Source: an uncultured Pelagibacteraceae bacterium (lineage in GTDB: Bacteria > Pseudomonadota > Alphaproteobacteria > Pelagibacterales > Pelagibacteraceae). From it: DNA of 64,000 nucleotides. The DNA lies in assembly GCA_902595595.1 (NCBI GenBank), contig CACJQX010000001.1, positions 62,001 through 126,000 of the forward strand, read 5' to 3'. Numbering within the stretch: position 1 is the first letter of the stretch; every line of letters starts with the position of its first letter. Below are positions 36,643 through 45,748 of this stretch, one piece after another. The position numbers and the translations under genes were made by a program. The notes below the pieces were generated by a model. The model was not told the DNA's origin, ran no database searches, and saw only the letters and a list, made by a program, of their open reading frames with translations.

Positions 36643-37228
36643 TTTTTTTAAAAGCCTGAAATCTATGATCCATCTTGTATTTTTGAGACGGCTTCATTTC
36701 TCCAAAGGTTTTTCTTTTTTTTAAAGGAATAAAAATAGGATCATAACCAAATCCATTCTTTCCTTTTGGTTTTTTAGATATATATCCCTCTACTTTTCCT
36801 AACAAACAAGCAATTTTTTTATTTAAGTATGAAATAGAAAGTGCACAAACAAATCTAGCTTTAATCTTTTTATTTTTCCAATTTTTATCTTTTTTATTTA
36901 GCTCTCTATAAACTCTTCTTATAGCTTTATTGAAATCTCCATACTTTCCACCCCACCTCGCAGAATAAATTCCAGGATTTTTATCCAATATATCTATCTC
37001 TAAACCAGAGTCATCAGCCAAACATATCAATCCTGTTTTTTTTGAAAAATATTTTGATTTAATTAATGAATTTTCTTTAAATGTTTTTCCATTTTCAACT
37101 GGGCTCCTAAGATTAAAAGATGATGTAGAATAAATTTTGATGCTTTTAGGCAATAAACTCTTGATTTCTCTTAGTTTGCCTCTGTTATTAGTCCCAATGA
37201 GTAATTTGTTAATTTTTTGTTTAGACAT
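36626..37228 (-). CDS. rdgB: XTP/dITP diphosphatase (RdgB/HAM1)
   Basis: House-cleaning pyrophosphatase that removes dITP, XTP and related nucleotides. The 200 residues show the N-terminal TNNRGKLREI, the metal-binding LADDSGLEID, NPGIYSARWGG, the base-recognition GFGYDPIF and the C-terminal MDHRFQAF. The start at 37228 lies just upstream of, and opposite to, a heat-shock-like promoter for grpE. rdgB next to the heat-shock genes hrcA/grpE is a common alphaproteobacterial arrangement; hrcA is absent here. Confidence 0.94.
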   Translation of the reverse strand: MSKQKINKLLIGTNNRGKLREIKSLLPKSIKIYSTSSFNLRSPVENGKTFKENSLIKSKYFSKKTGLICLADDSGLEIDILDKNPGIYSARWGGKYGDFNKAIRRVYRELNKKDKNWKNKKIKARFVCALSISYLNKKIACLLGKVEGYISKKPKGKNGFGYDPIFIPLKKRKTFGEMKPSQKYKMDHRFQAFKKIKKFL

Positions 37229-37256
37229 CTAGAAATTATTAAAATCCTTACCATAT
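37229..37256 (+). promoter_or_regulatory. RpoH (sigma-32)-like promoter of grpE
   Basis: CTAGAAA (37229-37235), a 13-base spacer, then TACCATAT (37249-37256) fits the sigma-32 consensus CTTGAAA-N11-16-CCCCATNT moderately well. It lies immediately upstream of the grpE ATG at 37265, so the predicted transcript would have almost no leader. Support comes from a stronger, similar element before dnaK. Confidence 0.45.
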
Positions 37257-37264
37257 ATGAGGTT

Positions 37265-37927
37265 ATGGAAAAAGAGGAAAACCAAAATAGCACTTCTGCG
37301 AGTCAAGGCCAGGATACATTAAAAGAAAATGAGCAATCTGAAGAAACCTTAATCGAAAAAAGTAAGCAAGAAAAAGACCAAGAACCTAAAGAAGAGGTTA
37401 AAGAGCAAACTCCAGAAGAAAAAATTGCTGAACTTGAAGATAAAGTGGCAAGAACCTTTGCTGAAATGGAAAATCAAAGAAGAAGATTCGAAAAAGAAAA
37501 AGAGGATGCTTTTGAATATGGTGGTTATAGTTTTGCTAAAGAGGCATTAAATTTGATTGATAACTTAGATAGGTCAAAACATGTTCTCGAAAGTGACGAT
37601 AAGTTAAAAGAAACTGAAGCATTAAAGAAGACATTAGAACATTTGGATATTATTAAAAAAGATTTAATCTCAATATTCGAAAAAAATAACATTAAACCTA
37701 TTGATAGCCTTAACAAAAAACTAGATCCAAACTTTCATCAAGCAATGATGGAAATTGAAGACGATACGAAAGAGCCTGGGACAATAATTCAGGAAATTCA
37801 AAAAGGCTTTACTATAAAAGATAGATTACTTAGACCCTCATTAGTAGGAGTGTCAAAAAAAGTTACAACTAAAGAGGAAAAAACTAAAGAAAATCAGGAA
37901 AATAAGGAAAATCTTGAAAATAAATAA
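37265..37927 (+). CDS. grpE: Nucleotide exchange factor GrpE
   Basis: Co-chaperone that releases ADP from DnaK. From the ATG at 37265 the protein has 220 residues. It comprises a long acidic, glutamine-rich N-terminus (1-60), a coiled coil (IAELEDKVARTFAEMENQRRRFEKE), and the C-terminal beta domain ending DRLLRPSLVGVSKK, the GrpE signature. A longer frame from 37217 would overlap rdgB and is rejected. It is 63 bp upstream of dnaK. Confidence 0.95.
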   Translation: MEKEENQNSTSASQGQDTLKENEQSEETLIEKSKQEKDQEPKEEVKEQTPEEKIAELEDKVARTFAEMENQRRRFEKEKEDAFEYGGYSFAKEALNLIDNLDRSKHVLESDDKLKETEALKKTLEHLDIIKKDLISIFEKNNIKPIDSLNKKLDPNFHQAMMEIEDDTKEPGTIIQEIQKGFTIKDRLLRPSLVGVSKKVTTKEEKTKENQENKENLENK

Positions 37928-37939
37928 TTATGAGATCAA

Positions 37940-37967
37940 CTTGTAGTTTCACATTTAAACCCTATAT
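37940..37967 (+). promoter_or_regulatory. RpoH (sigma-32)-like promoter of dnaK
   Basis: CTTGTAG (37940-37946), a 13-base spacer, then CCCTATAT (37960-37967) is close to the heat-shock sigma consensus CTTGAAA-N11-16-CCCCATNT. A purine-rich GAAAGAGAGA ribosome-binding site follows before the dnaK ATG at 37991. The position and the target gene make a heat-shock promoter the natural reading. Confidence 0.65.
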
Positions 37968-37990
37968 GACGAAAGAGAGATATTAACATT

Positions 37991-39916
37991 ATGAGTAAAA
38001 TTATTGGAATAGACTTAGGAACAACAAATTCATGTGTTGCCATTATGGAAGGAACACAAGCTAAGGTTTTAGAAAATGCTGAAGGAGCAAGAACTACCCC
38101 ATCAGTTGTAGCATTTACAGATGAAAACGAAAAATTAATTGGACAACCAGCAAAAAGACAAGCTGTTACAAATCCTGAAAATACTATCTTCGCTGTTAAA
38201 AGATTAATTGGAAGAAATTTTGATGATCCAACGGTAAAAAAAGATGTGGAAGCTGCACCTTTTAAAATAGTTAATTCTGAAAAAGGTGATGCTTGGATTG
38301 AAGCTAAAGGTGAAAAATATTCACCTTCTCAAATATCAGCGTTCATTTTACAAAAAATGAAAGAAACTGCAGAAAAATATTTAGGTCAAGCTGTAACTAA
38401 AGCTGTTATTACAGTGCCAGCATATTTTAATGATGCACAAAGACAGGCAACAAAAGATGCAGGGAAAATTGCTGGATTAGAAGTTTTAAGAATTATCAAT
38501 GAACCAACAGCTGCATCTTTAGCTTATGGTTTAGATAAAAAACAAAATAAAAAAATTGCTGTATATGATTTAGGTGGAGGAACATTTGATGTATCTATCT
38601 TAGAATTGGGTGATGGTGTATTTGAAGTTAAATCAACTAATGGTGATACTTTTTTAGGTGGTGAAGATTTTGATAATGCTGTTGTTGATTACTTAATTTC
38701 TGAGTTTAAGAAAGATAATGGAATTGATCTTAAGTCGGATAAACTTGCTTTACAGAGATTAAAAGAGGCTGCTGAAAAAGCAAAAATAGAATTATCATCT
38801 GCAGAACAAACAGATATAAACTTACCATTTATTACTGCAGATAAAACAGGTCCGAAACATATTAATTTAAAAATGACTAGAGCAAAACTTGAAGCTTTAG
38901 TTGAAGACTTAATTGCTAGAACTATGCCTCCATGTAAGACAGCTTTAAAAGATGCTGGTATTACAGCAAGTGAAATTGACGAAGTAGTTATGGTTGGTGG
39001 TATGACTAGAATGCCAAAAGTAATTGAAGAAGTAAAAAATTTTTTTGGTAAAGATCCTAACAAAAGTGTAAACCCTGATGAAGTAGTTGCAATGGGTGCT
39101 GCTATTCAGGCAGGTGTTTTACAAGGTGATGTTAAAGATGTGCTTTTATTAGATGTAACCCCGCTATCACTTGGTATCGAAACACTTGGTGGAGTTTCTA
39201 CAAAATTGATTGATAAAAATACAACAATACCAACTAAAAAAAGTCAGGTTTTTTCAACTGCAGAAGATAATCAGCCAGCTGTATCTATTAGAGTTCTACA
39301 GGGTGAAAGAGAAATGGCTGCTGATAATAAAGCTTTAGGAAATTTTGAATTAGTGGGTATTGCACCGGCACCAAGAGGAGTGCCTCAAATTGAAGTTACA
39401 TTTGATATTGATGCTAATGGTATTGTAAATGTTTCAGCAAAAGATAAGGGAACTGGAAAAGAACAAAAGATTCAAATCCAGGCTTCAGGCGGACTAAGCG
39501 ATGAAGAAATTGAAAAAATGGTTAAAGATGCAGAGGCAAATAAAGAAGCTGATAAAAAGAAAAGAGAGTCTGTTGATGTTAGAAATCAAGCAGATACTCT
39601 TATTCACTCTACTGAAAAGAATTTAAAAGAACATGGATCAAAGATTACTGATGCAGAGAAAAAAGCAATTGAAGGTGCATCAACTGCTGTAAAAGAAGCT
39701 TTAAAAGGTGAAGATATTGAAGATATTAAGAAAAAAACTGAAGCTTTAGTTCAGGCTTCAATGAAACTTGGTGAAGCAATCTACAAATCACAACAAAGTG
39801 CAAAACCTGAGTCTGGAAAAGATGATGGTGGAGATGATGCGGGTAAAAAAGACGAGAATGTTGTTGATGCTGATTTCGAAGAAGTAAAAGACGAGAACAA
39901 AGAAAAAAGCGCTTAA
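37991..39916 (+). CDS. dnaK: Chaperone protein DnaK (Hsp70)
   Basis: ATP-dependent Hsp70. The 641-residue protein begins [21 protein letters not shown] and carries the Hsp70 signatures ([16 protein letters not shown] and [17 protein letters not shown]). The substrate-binding domain and an acidic C-terminal tail ending [11 protein letters not shown] follow. Codon use is typical of a highly expressed gene. It is preceded by a sigma-32-like promoter and followed by dnaJ after 29 bp. Confidence 0.98.
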   Translation: MSKIIGIDLGTTNSCVAIMEGTQAKVLENAEGARTTPSVVAFTDENEKLIGQPAKRQAVTNPENTIFAVKRLIGRNFDDPTVKKDVEAAPFKIVNSEKGDAWIEAKGEKYSPSQISAFILQKMKETAEKYLGQAVTKAVITVPAYFNDAQRQATKDAGKIAGLEVLRIINEPTAASLAYGLDKKQNKKIAVYDLGGGTFDVSILELGDGVFEVKSTNGDTFLGGEDFDNAVVDYLISEFKKDNGIDLKSDKLALQRLKEAAEKAKIELSSAEQTDINLPFITADKTGPKHINLKMTRAKLEALVEDLIARTMPPCKTALKDAGITASEIDEVVMVGGMTRMPKVIEEVKNFFGKDPNKSVNPDEVVAMGAAIQAGVLQGDVKDVLLLDVTPLSLGIETLGGVSTKLIDKNTTIPTKKSQVFSTAEDNQPAVSIRVLQGEREMAADNKALGNFELVGIAPAPRGVPQIEVTFDIDANGIVNVSAKDKGTGKEQKIQIQASGGLSDEEIEKMVKDAEANKEADKKKRESVDVRNQADTLIHSTEKNLKEHGSKITDAEKKAIEGASTAVKEALKGEDIEDIKKKTEALVQASMKLGEAIYKSQQSAKPESGKDDGGDDAGKKDENVVDADFEEVKDENKEKSA

Positions 39917-39945
39917 ACTGACATTTAATTGTCTGGGGTAATTTG

Positions 39946-41073
39946 ATGGCTAAAAGAGACTATTACGATGTCCTAGGCGTTAATAAAAGCGCGAGCCCTG
40001 AAGAATTAAAATCTGCATATAGAAAATTAGCTGTTAAATATCATCCTGATAAAAATCCAGGAGACTCCAAAGCAGAAGAAAAATTCAAAGAAGCGAGTGA
40101 AGCTTATGGTATTCTTTCTGATAAAGAAAAAAAGCAAAACTACGATAATTTTGGTCATGCTGCATTTGAAAACGGTGGTGGAAGACCAGGTGGTGGCTTT
40201 GGTGGTTTCAGCGGATCAGATTTCTCAGATATTTTTGAGGACTTCTTTGGTGATTTTGGAGGAGGTGGAAGATCAAGAAGTAGAAAATCTAATAATAGAG
40301 GTTCTGACTTAAGGTATGATTTATCAATTTCTCTTGAAGAAGCTTACCATGGGAAAAAACAAGATATTAAATTCTCTTCATCTGAACAGTGTGGGACTTG
40401 CAAAGGTAATGGATCAAAACCAGGTTATAGTCCAGATAGATGTTCATATTGTGGTGGAAGCGGAAGAATAAGATCCAATCAAGGTTTCTTTACCGTACAA
40501 CAAACCTGTCCTCAATGTAATGGAAATGGTGAAGAAATCACAAATCCCTGCAATGATTGTAATGGCCAAGGTAAAAAACAAGCATCTAAAAGAATATCTG
40601 TAACAATTCCAAAAGGTGTAGATGATGGAACAAGAATAAGGCTTGCAGGAAAAGGTGAAGCCGGAACCAGAGGTGGAGCAACAGGAGATCTTTATTTGTT
40701 TATTAATGTTAATTCACATAACTTATTTAAAAGATCAGACGAAAATTTATTTTTTGAATTTCCACTTTCTTTTGCAGATGCAGCATTAGGAACTACAATA
40801 GAAATTCCAACAATTGATGGTGGAAAAGCTAAAATTAAAATTCCTGATGGTACTCAAAATGGAAAACAATTCAGATTAAAGGGTAAAGGAATGCCATTTA
40901 TGAGAAGAGGCGATTTTGGAGACTTATATGTTCAAGTTAAAACTGAGGTACCTGTATATTTAAACAAAAAACAAAAAGAATTGCTTGAGCAATTTAGAGA
41001 AATTGAAAACGATAAGTCAAATCCGAGTATTAAAAAATTTTTTCAAAAAGCAAAAGATTTCTGGAAAAACTAA
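39946..41073 (+). CDS. dnaJ: Chaperone protein DnaJ (Hsp40)
   Basis: DnaK co-chaperone of class A. The 375 residues have the J domain with HPD (about 33-35, KYHPDKNPG), a glycine/phenylalanine-rich linker (about 75-110), and four CxxCxGxG zinc repeats ([32 protein letters not shown]; about 146-205). The C-terminal substrate-binding domains follow. The start ATG at 39946 is directly preceded by an in-frame TTG; ATG with [12 protein letters not shown] is the conserved start. Confidence 0.97.
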   Translation: MAKRDYYDVLGVNKSASPEELKSAYRKLAVKYHPDKNPGDSKAEEKFKEASEAYGILSDKEKKQNYDNFGHAAFENGGGRPGGGFGGFSGSDFSDIFEDFFGDFGGGGRSRSRKSNNRGSDLRYDLSISLEEAYHGKKQDIKFSSSEQCGTCKGNGSKPGYSPDRCSYCGGSGRIRSNQGFFTVQQTCPQCNGNGEEITNPCNDCNGQGKKQASKRISVTIPKGVDDGTRIRLAGKGEAGTRGGATGDLYLFINVNSHNLFKRSDENLFFEFPLSFADAALGTTIEIPTIDGGKAKIKIPDGTQNGKQFRLKGKGMPFMRRGDFGDLYVQVKTEVPVYLNKKQKELLEQFREIENDKSNPSIKKFFQKAKDFWKN

Positions 41074-41109
41074 AAGACTATTCTTCTAAAAAGGGCTAAT
41101 ATCAGTTAA

Positions 41110-41886
41110 ATGAAAAAAATTAATTTAGCTATATCCGGTTGCATGGGCAGGATGGGCCAGCAATTAATTAAGTCTTCAATTAAAAATAAAAATTTTAAAC
41201 TAGTCACACTTACAGAAAGTAGATTGGTAAATAAAAAATTTAATGGAATTAAACCTGAGTTAAATTCTGATAAAGCATTTAAAAAAACTGATGTAATTAT
41301 TGATTTCACAGTTCCAAATTGTACCCTTGAAATACTCAAAATAGCCTCAAAACTAAGAAAAAAAGTAGTAATTGGTACAACAGGATTTACTAGGAGTCAG
41401 GAAAATCAGATTAAGAAATTTTCAAAAAAAATACCTATTTTAAAAGCTGGAAACATGAGCTTAGGTGTAAATTTATTAATGTATTTAACTGAAATTGCAT
41501 CAAAATCATTAAATAATGAATACTTATGTAAGATATTTGAAGTACATCACAAACATAAAAAAGACTACCCATCCGGTACTGCGTTAATGTTAGGTAAAGG
41601 AGTTGCTGACGGAAAAAATAAAAATTTATATGATTTAATTGGTAAAAAATTCTTAAATAAAAAATCTTTTCCTTATGGAAAAAAAATTAATTTTAACTCA
41701 ATTAGAAAAGGTGAAATTATTGGTGAACATGAGGTGAAATTCTCAAGTGGAAAAGAAATAATTACATTAAACCATGAAGCTTTTGATAGAGCACTTTACT
41801 CAGATGGAGCTTTGACTGCTTCTAAATGGTTAATGAAAAAAAAACCAGGATTATATTCTATGAGAGATTTGCTTAACTTTTCATAA
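41110..41886 (+). CDS. dapB: 4-hydroxy-tetrahydrodipicolinate reductase
   Basis: Reductase of the diaminopimelate/lysine pathway. The 258 residues contain the nucleotide loop SGCMGRMGQQL (9-19), VIGTTGFT, the catalytic EVHHKHKKDYPSGTALMLG (about 147-165) and a normal C-terminus. The stop overlaps the nth start by one base (TAATG). The dnaJ-dapB-nth order is common in alphaproteobacteria. Confidence 0.96.
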   Translation: MKKINLAISGCMGRMGQQLIKSSIKNKNFKLVTLTESRLVNKKFNGIKPELNSDKAFKKTDVIIDFTVPNCTLEILKIASKLRKKVVIGTTGFTRSQENQIKKFSKKIPILKAGNMSLGVNLLMYLTEIASKSLNNEYLCKIFEVHHKHKKDYPSGTALMLGKGVADGKNKNLYDLIGKKFLNKKSFPYGKKINFNSIRKGEIIGEHEVKFSSGKEIITLNHEAFDRALYSDGALTASKWLMKKKPGLYSMRDLLNFS

Positions 41887-42539
41887 TGAATGAAAAACAA
41901 AAAGCAAAAATTATAATTAAAACTCTAAATAAAATTTATCCTAAGGCACCTGTTCCTTTAAAGAGTAAAAATACCTTCACACTATTAATTTCAGTTTTAC
42001 TTTCGGCACAATGTACTGATGTAAACGTTAATAATGTAACAAAAAATATATACCCAAAATATTATAAACCTGAACACTTCGTTAAATTAGGAAGAAAAAA
42101 AATTGAAAAATTAATAAAAAAAATTGGTATTTTCAGAATAAAAGCCAAAAGTATTTACTTAATGTCAAAACAAATCTTAGAAAAACATAATGGGAATGTA
42201 CCTAAAACTTTTGAAGAACTTGAAAAATTACCCGGTGTAGGACACAAAACTGCAAGCGTAGTAATGTCCCAGGGATTTGGATTTCCGGCTTTTGCAGTTG
42301 ATACACATATTCACAGACTTGCTCAAAGATGGGGTTTAACAAGTGGAAAAAATGTAGTTCAAACTGAAAAAGATTTAAAAAGAATATTTCCTAAAAAAAA
42401 TTGGTCTAAACTTCATTTACAAATAATTTTTTATGGAAGGGAATATTGTAAAGCAAGGGATTGTTATGGTTTAACATGCAAAATATGTACTAGTTGCTAC
42501 CCAAATAGAAAAAAATCTGTTATTACCAAAAAAGCTTAA
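41886..42539 (+). CDS. nth: Endonuclease III (Nth), atypical Fe-S cysteine spacing
   Basis: DNA glycosylase/AP lyase for oxidised pyrimidines. The 217 residues contain the helix-hairpin-helix LPGVGHKTASVVM with the catalytic Lys (about 116-128) and the catalytic Asp in AVDTHIHRLAQRWGL (about 138). The C-terminal cluster region reads CKARDCYGLTCKICTSC, five cysteines. Its spacing does not fit the E. coli C-x6-C-x2-C-x5-C pattern, so the cluster may be bound differently. It lies 1 bp upstream of the PfkB gene. Confidence 0.93.
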   Translation: MNEKQKAKIIIKTLNKIYPKAPVPLKSKNTFTLLISVLLSAQCTDVNVNNVTKNIYPKYYKPEHFVKLGRKKIEKLIKKIGIFRIKAKSIYLMSKQILEKHNGNVPKTFEELEKLPGVGHKTASVVMSQGFGFPAFAVDTHIHRLAQRWGLTSGKNVVQTEKDLKRIFPKKNWSKLHLQIIFYGREYCKARDCYGLTCKICTSCYPNRKKSVITKKA

Positions 42540-42540
42540 T

Positions 42541-43470
42541 ATGAAAATTTTAGGAATAGGAAACGCAATTGTAGATGTTATTTGCAAAGTTGAGGATAGT
42601 TTTATTACTGAAAATAATCTTACAAAGAGCACGATGAAATTATTTTTTGATGAAAATGAATTCAAAAATTTATTAAAAAATCTTAAAATTGAAAAAACAG
42701 TTTCTGGTGGCTCTGTAGCAAATTCTATAGTTGGCTTATCTCAGCTTAAAAATAAAGTTGGCTTTATAGGTAAAGTTTCAGATGATATTTTCGGTAGTAA
42801 ATATGAGGAAGGTTTAAAAAAAGAGAATGTTAAATATTTTTATTCAAAAAAAAAAGAAGAATTACCAACTGGAACATGCTTAATATTAATAACACCAGAC
42901 TCGGAAAGAACAATGTGCACTTTCTTAGGAACGGCAGGAAAAATAAATGAGAACGATATTAGTTCTGATGCAATTAAAAAAAGTGAGATAATATTTCTGG
43001 AAGGTTACTTGTGGGATGAGGGAGAACCCAAAAAAGCATTTGATACAGCTATAAATAAAGCAAAGAAAGTTGCTATGTCACTCTCTGATCTATTTTGTGT
43101 AGATAGGCACAAGCCTCATTTTTTAGACTTAGTAAAAAATAAAATAGATATAACTTTTGCTAATGAACAAGAAATGACCTCCTTGATTGAAGCAAAAAAT
43201 TTTAATGAGGTGATTAATTTTTCCAAAAAAATTAATAAATTAGTAATTATTACAAGAGGTAACAAAGGAGCAGTTGCTATAGAAGGAGAAAATATTTTTG
43301 AATGTGACATACAAAAAAATCTGAAAATTGTTGACCTTACAGGTGCAGGCGATCTCTTTGCTGCTGGATTTTTACATGGATATATAAATAAATTAACAAT
43401 TAAAGAGAGTTTAATAAAAGGTACTGAGATGTCATCGAAAATAATACAACAAATTGGAGCAAGAATATAA
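42541..43470 (+). CDS. PfkB-family sugar/nucleoside kinase
   Basis: Ribokinase-superfamily kinase, 309 residues. It has the N-terminal GIGNAIVDVICKV, the GGSVANSIVGLSQL substrate loop, and the C-terminal anion-hole signature DLTGAGDLFAAGFLHG (catalytic Asp near 269). The family includes adenosine kinase, ribokinase and fructokinase; similar alphaproteobacterial proteins are usually annotated as adenosine kinase. The true substrate cannot be told from the sequence. It follows nth by 1 bp and converges on the TPR/OGT gene. Confidence 0.88.
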   Translation: MKILGIGNAIVDVICKVEDSFITENNLTKSTMKLFFDENEFKNLLKNLKIEKTVSGGSVANSIVGLSQLKNKVGFIGKVSDDIFGSKYEEGLKKENVKYFYSKKKEELPTGTCLILITPDSERTMCTFLGTAGKINENDISSDAIKKSEIIFLEGYLWDEGEPKKAFDTAINKAKKVAMSLSDLFCVDRHKPHFLDLVKNKIDITFANEQEMTSLIEAKNFNEVINFSKKINKLVIITRGNKGAVAIEGENIFECDIQKNLKIVDLTGAGDLFAAGFLHGYINKLTIKESLIKGTEMSSKIIQQIGARI

Positions 43471-43477
43471 AATGTCA

Positions 43478-43507
43478 CTAAATTATAATTCTTTAAAGAT
43501 AATTTAG
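43478..43507. terminator. Possible A+T-rich bidirectional terminator hairpin
   Basis: A perfect 9-bp inverted repeat (CTAAATTAT / ATAATTTAG) with a 12-base loop lies between the convergent PfkB and TPR/OGT genes and overlaps the latter's stop codon. The stem has little G+C and no clear U-tract, so termination would be weak. Confidence 0.3.
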
Positions 43508-45618
43508 TTGTAAAAATTTTTTAAAATTAATTCCTCAAGAGATCTGACTACCTTATCATCATTAAATACTTTGTTTTTATTCTTTTTAATTTTATTAACT
43601 ACTAAATTTCTAAAGTTAATATCATTTGCTAATTTAACAGCAATCTCTACGTATTGTTTTTTTGAACTGGCAATTGTTTCCTCAGTTTCTATAAGTTTTA
43701 AAATACCATAAGTATGTCTTCCTCTCATAAAGTCAGATGGAAAAGTAACTATAGGTTTATTAAGACTTATGGCCTCTAAAGAAGTATTACCTCCTGACCA
43801 ATTAATACTATCTAAAATAATATCAGACTCAGCAATAAGACCAAAAAATTCTTCCTGACTACATTTTGGATGAAAATAAGAACATTTTTCAAATGAATAT
43901 CCGTGCTTTCTAAATAATCTTGCAATTCTATTTTTAAAACTAGAGGTTATTAAATTTCTTCTACTTTCAATGAACCAAAAACATGAATTTGGATTATTTT
44001 TTATAATATCTAAATATATATGATCATCTTGTGGAAGTAATTTAAATAAACTTTGAAGATTTAAAAAAATAGTTGAGTTTAAATCTTTTGAAATATTAGG
44101 TTTTTTAATGTTCGATAAATTTGGTGAGTCATAATCTATTCCTAAACGTGGTAAATTAATTAATTTTTCTGTATAATTTTTTTGAGGGTTTTGAGCCTCC
44201 ATTAATTCACTTGAAAGAAAAAAGTCAATATTTTTAAACCCTGAGGTTATTGGATGTCCCCATGTACTAAATTGTATGGGTGCCAATCTCAATGAACTCA
44301 TGATTTGAATTTTTGGTCTCATACCAATATCTAAGTAAATTAATGCATCTAATTTATCTTGAGATATTTGCTTAATTAATAAATCGATATCATTACTATT
44401 GAAAAAATGATCAACATTTTTTTTTATTTCATTTGTTGATTGATCAAATTTATTACCACAATAATAAACGTATTTTTTGAAGTATTTTTGATCTAATTTA
44501 ATTGGCAAATTTTTAAATAATTTAAATACGGTATGATGTCTAAAATAAGATGAAATAAAGCCAATTTTTAACTGTTTAGATGACGTAATTTTTTTTCTCT
44601 CGAGATGAAATTCTTTATAAATTTTCTTAGTTATACGCTCAACTAAGCTAGCATATTGAATTTGTAATTTAAGAATATCTTTTCCTTGATAATGTAAATA
44701 AAAATTTGTTGACGAAAGTAAGGTATCCATCAATAATTTTTTTTTATATTTTAATTGCGTATCCAATAAATAATTTATTTTCTTAATGCTATTTTCAAAT
44801 CTTTTGTTGAAATAATCTATTTCATCAAGATTTTTATATATTACAGGAAAAGTATTCATAGAGAGCCAACATGAAATTAAATTTTCTGGTTCTATTTCAA
44901 TAGCTTTTTCATAACAATTAATTGCTTTTTGATAATCTCCCAATTCTTTAAAAGTATTTCCAAGATTATTGTATGCATCTATATATTTAGGATTTATTTG
45001 GATCGCTTTTTGATAACAACTAATTGCTTTTTGACTCTGACCTAGCTCATTAAATACGGTACCAAGATTATTGTATGCATCTATATATTTAGGATTTATT
45101 TTAATCGTCTTTTCATAACAATTAATTGCTTTTTGACGATCCTCTATCTCTCTAAAGGTGTTTCCAAGATTGTAATATGCAACAAAATAATTAGGATTAA
45201 TTTGTATTGTTTTTTGATAACAATTAACTGCTTTTTTAAATTCCTTTATTATTTTATATGTATTTCCAAGATTATAATATGCATCTGCATAATTAGGATT
45301 AATTTGAGTTGCCTTTTGATAAGAATTAATTGCTTTTTGATATTCTTCCTCTTTAAAAAGTAAAAATCCAAGGTTATTGTATGCACTTTCATAATTTGGA
45401 TTTATTTGAATTGCCTTTTGAAAACAATTTATAGCCTTTTGATGTTCTCCTATTTGATTTAATAAAATTCCAAGATTATTATGTGCTGCAAGATAATTTG
45501 TGTCTCTTTTCAAAACATCGTTGTAAAGATTTTGTGCAACATTAAAATTGTTTTTTTTATGATTTTGTTCAGCTAAATCAAAAGTTTCATCTATAGTTAA
45601 ATTTACTTTATCTTTCAT
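43504..45618 (-). CDS. TPR-repeat protein with O-GlcNAc-transferase-like (GT41) domain
   Basis: A 704-residue protein. Residues about 7-245 form roughly seven 34-residue tetratricopeptide repeats of the form YNNLGNxFKELGxYQKAINCYEKAIxINPxY. After a linker, the C-terminal part (about 345-700) is a glycosyltransferase-41 domain, with LKIGFISSYFRHHTVFKL, FSTWGHPITSG and SGGNTSLEAISLNKPIVTFP (nucleotide-sugar loop). No signal peptide is seen, so it is probably cytoplasmic. Such bacterial SPINDLY/OGT homologues glycosylate proteins or take part in surface glycan assembly; the acceptor is unknown. Confidence 0.85.
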   Translation of the reverse strand: MKDKVNLTIDETFDLAEQNHKKNNFNVAQNLYNDVLKRDTNYLAAHNNLGILLNQIGEHQKAINCFQKAIQINPNYESAYNNLGFLLFKEEEYQKAINSYQKATQINPNYADAYYNLGNTYKIIKEFKKAVNCYQKTIQINPNYFVAYYNLGNTFREIEDRQKAINCYEKTIKINPKYIDAYNNLGTVFNELGQSQKAISCYQKAIQINPKYIDAYNNLGNTFKELGDYQKAINCYEKAIEIEPENLISCWLSMNTFPVIYKNLDEIDYFNKRFENSIKKINYLLDTQLKYKKKLLMDTLLSSTNFYLHYQGKDILKLQIQYASLVERITKKIYKEFHLERKKITSSKQLKIGFISSYFRHHTVFKLFKNLPIKLDQKYFKKYVYYCGNKFDQSTNEIKKNVDHFFNSNDIDLLIKQISQDKLDALIYLDIGMRPKIQIMSSLRLAPIQFSTWGHPITSGFKNIDFFLSSELMEAQNPQKNYTEKLINLPRLGIDYDSPNLSNIKKPNISKDLNSTIFLNLQSLFKLLPQDDHIYLDIIKNNPNSCFWFIESRRNLITSSFKNRIARLFRKHGYSFEKCSYFHPKCSQEEFFGLIAESDIILDSINWSGGNTSLEAISLNKPIVTFPSDFMRGRHTYGILKLIETEETIASSKKQYVEIAVKLANDINFRNLVVNKIKKNKNKVFNDDKVVRSLEELILKNFYN
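44883..45498 (-). repeat. 102-bp tandem coding repeats (TPR units)
   Basis: The TPR part of the OGT-like gene repeats with a 102-bp period at DNA level. Neighbouring units are nearly identical in places: a 40-base stretch at 44960-44999 recurs exactly at 45062-45101. This points to recent unit duplication or gene conversion and to possible variation in unit number between strains. Confidence 0.75.
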
Positions 45619-45628
45619 CAGAATAAAT

Positions 45629-45748
45629 TTAGCTTTTCTTTCTTTTAAAACTTCCTTTGCCTTTTTTTGGTTTAACTACTTTTTGTTTATATTTTTTACT
45701 ATATAAATCTTTTACCATTGGGTTTTTTTTATGAAATTTTATAACCAT
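45629..45748 (-). CDS. arfA: ArfA-like alternative ribosome-rescue factor (39 residues)
   Basis: A very short gene with ATG at 45748 and TAA at 45631-45629. The product has 39 residues, is strongly basic, and its second half contains KQKVVKPKKGKGSFKRK. It aligns without gaps to the E. coli ArfA region RQRVEKNKKGKGSYMRK, the part that enters the ribosomal mRNA channel. ArfA recruits RF2 to ribosomes stalled on mRNAs without a stop codon. The C-terminal tail of E. coli ArfA is missing. It overlaps the regulator gene upstream by 20 bp and ends 10 bp before the OGT-like start. Confidence 0.72.
   Translation of the reverse strand: MVIKFHKKNPMVKDLYSKKYKQKVVKPKKGKGSFKRKKS

Noticed and set aside
38689-39063. 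124-codon frame opposite dnaK
   Set aside because: It is antisense to a strongly conserved part of DnaK; it is an artefact of biased codons in the sense strand, with no recognisable domain or ribosome-binding site.
44883-45498. Regularly spaced near-identical repeats resembling an array
   Set aside because: The period is 102 bp with no spacer/repeat distinction, and the frame is an open TPR coding region; it is not a CRISPR array.
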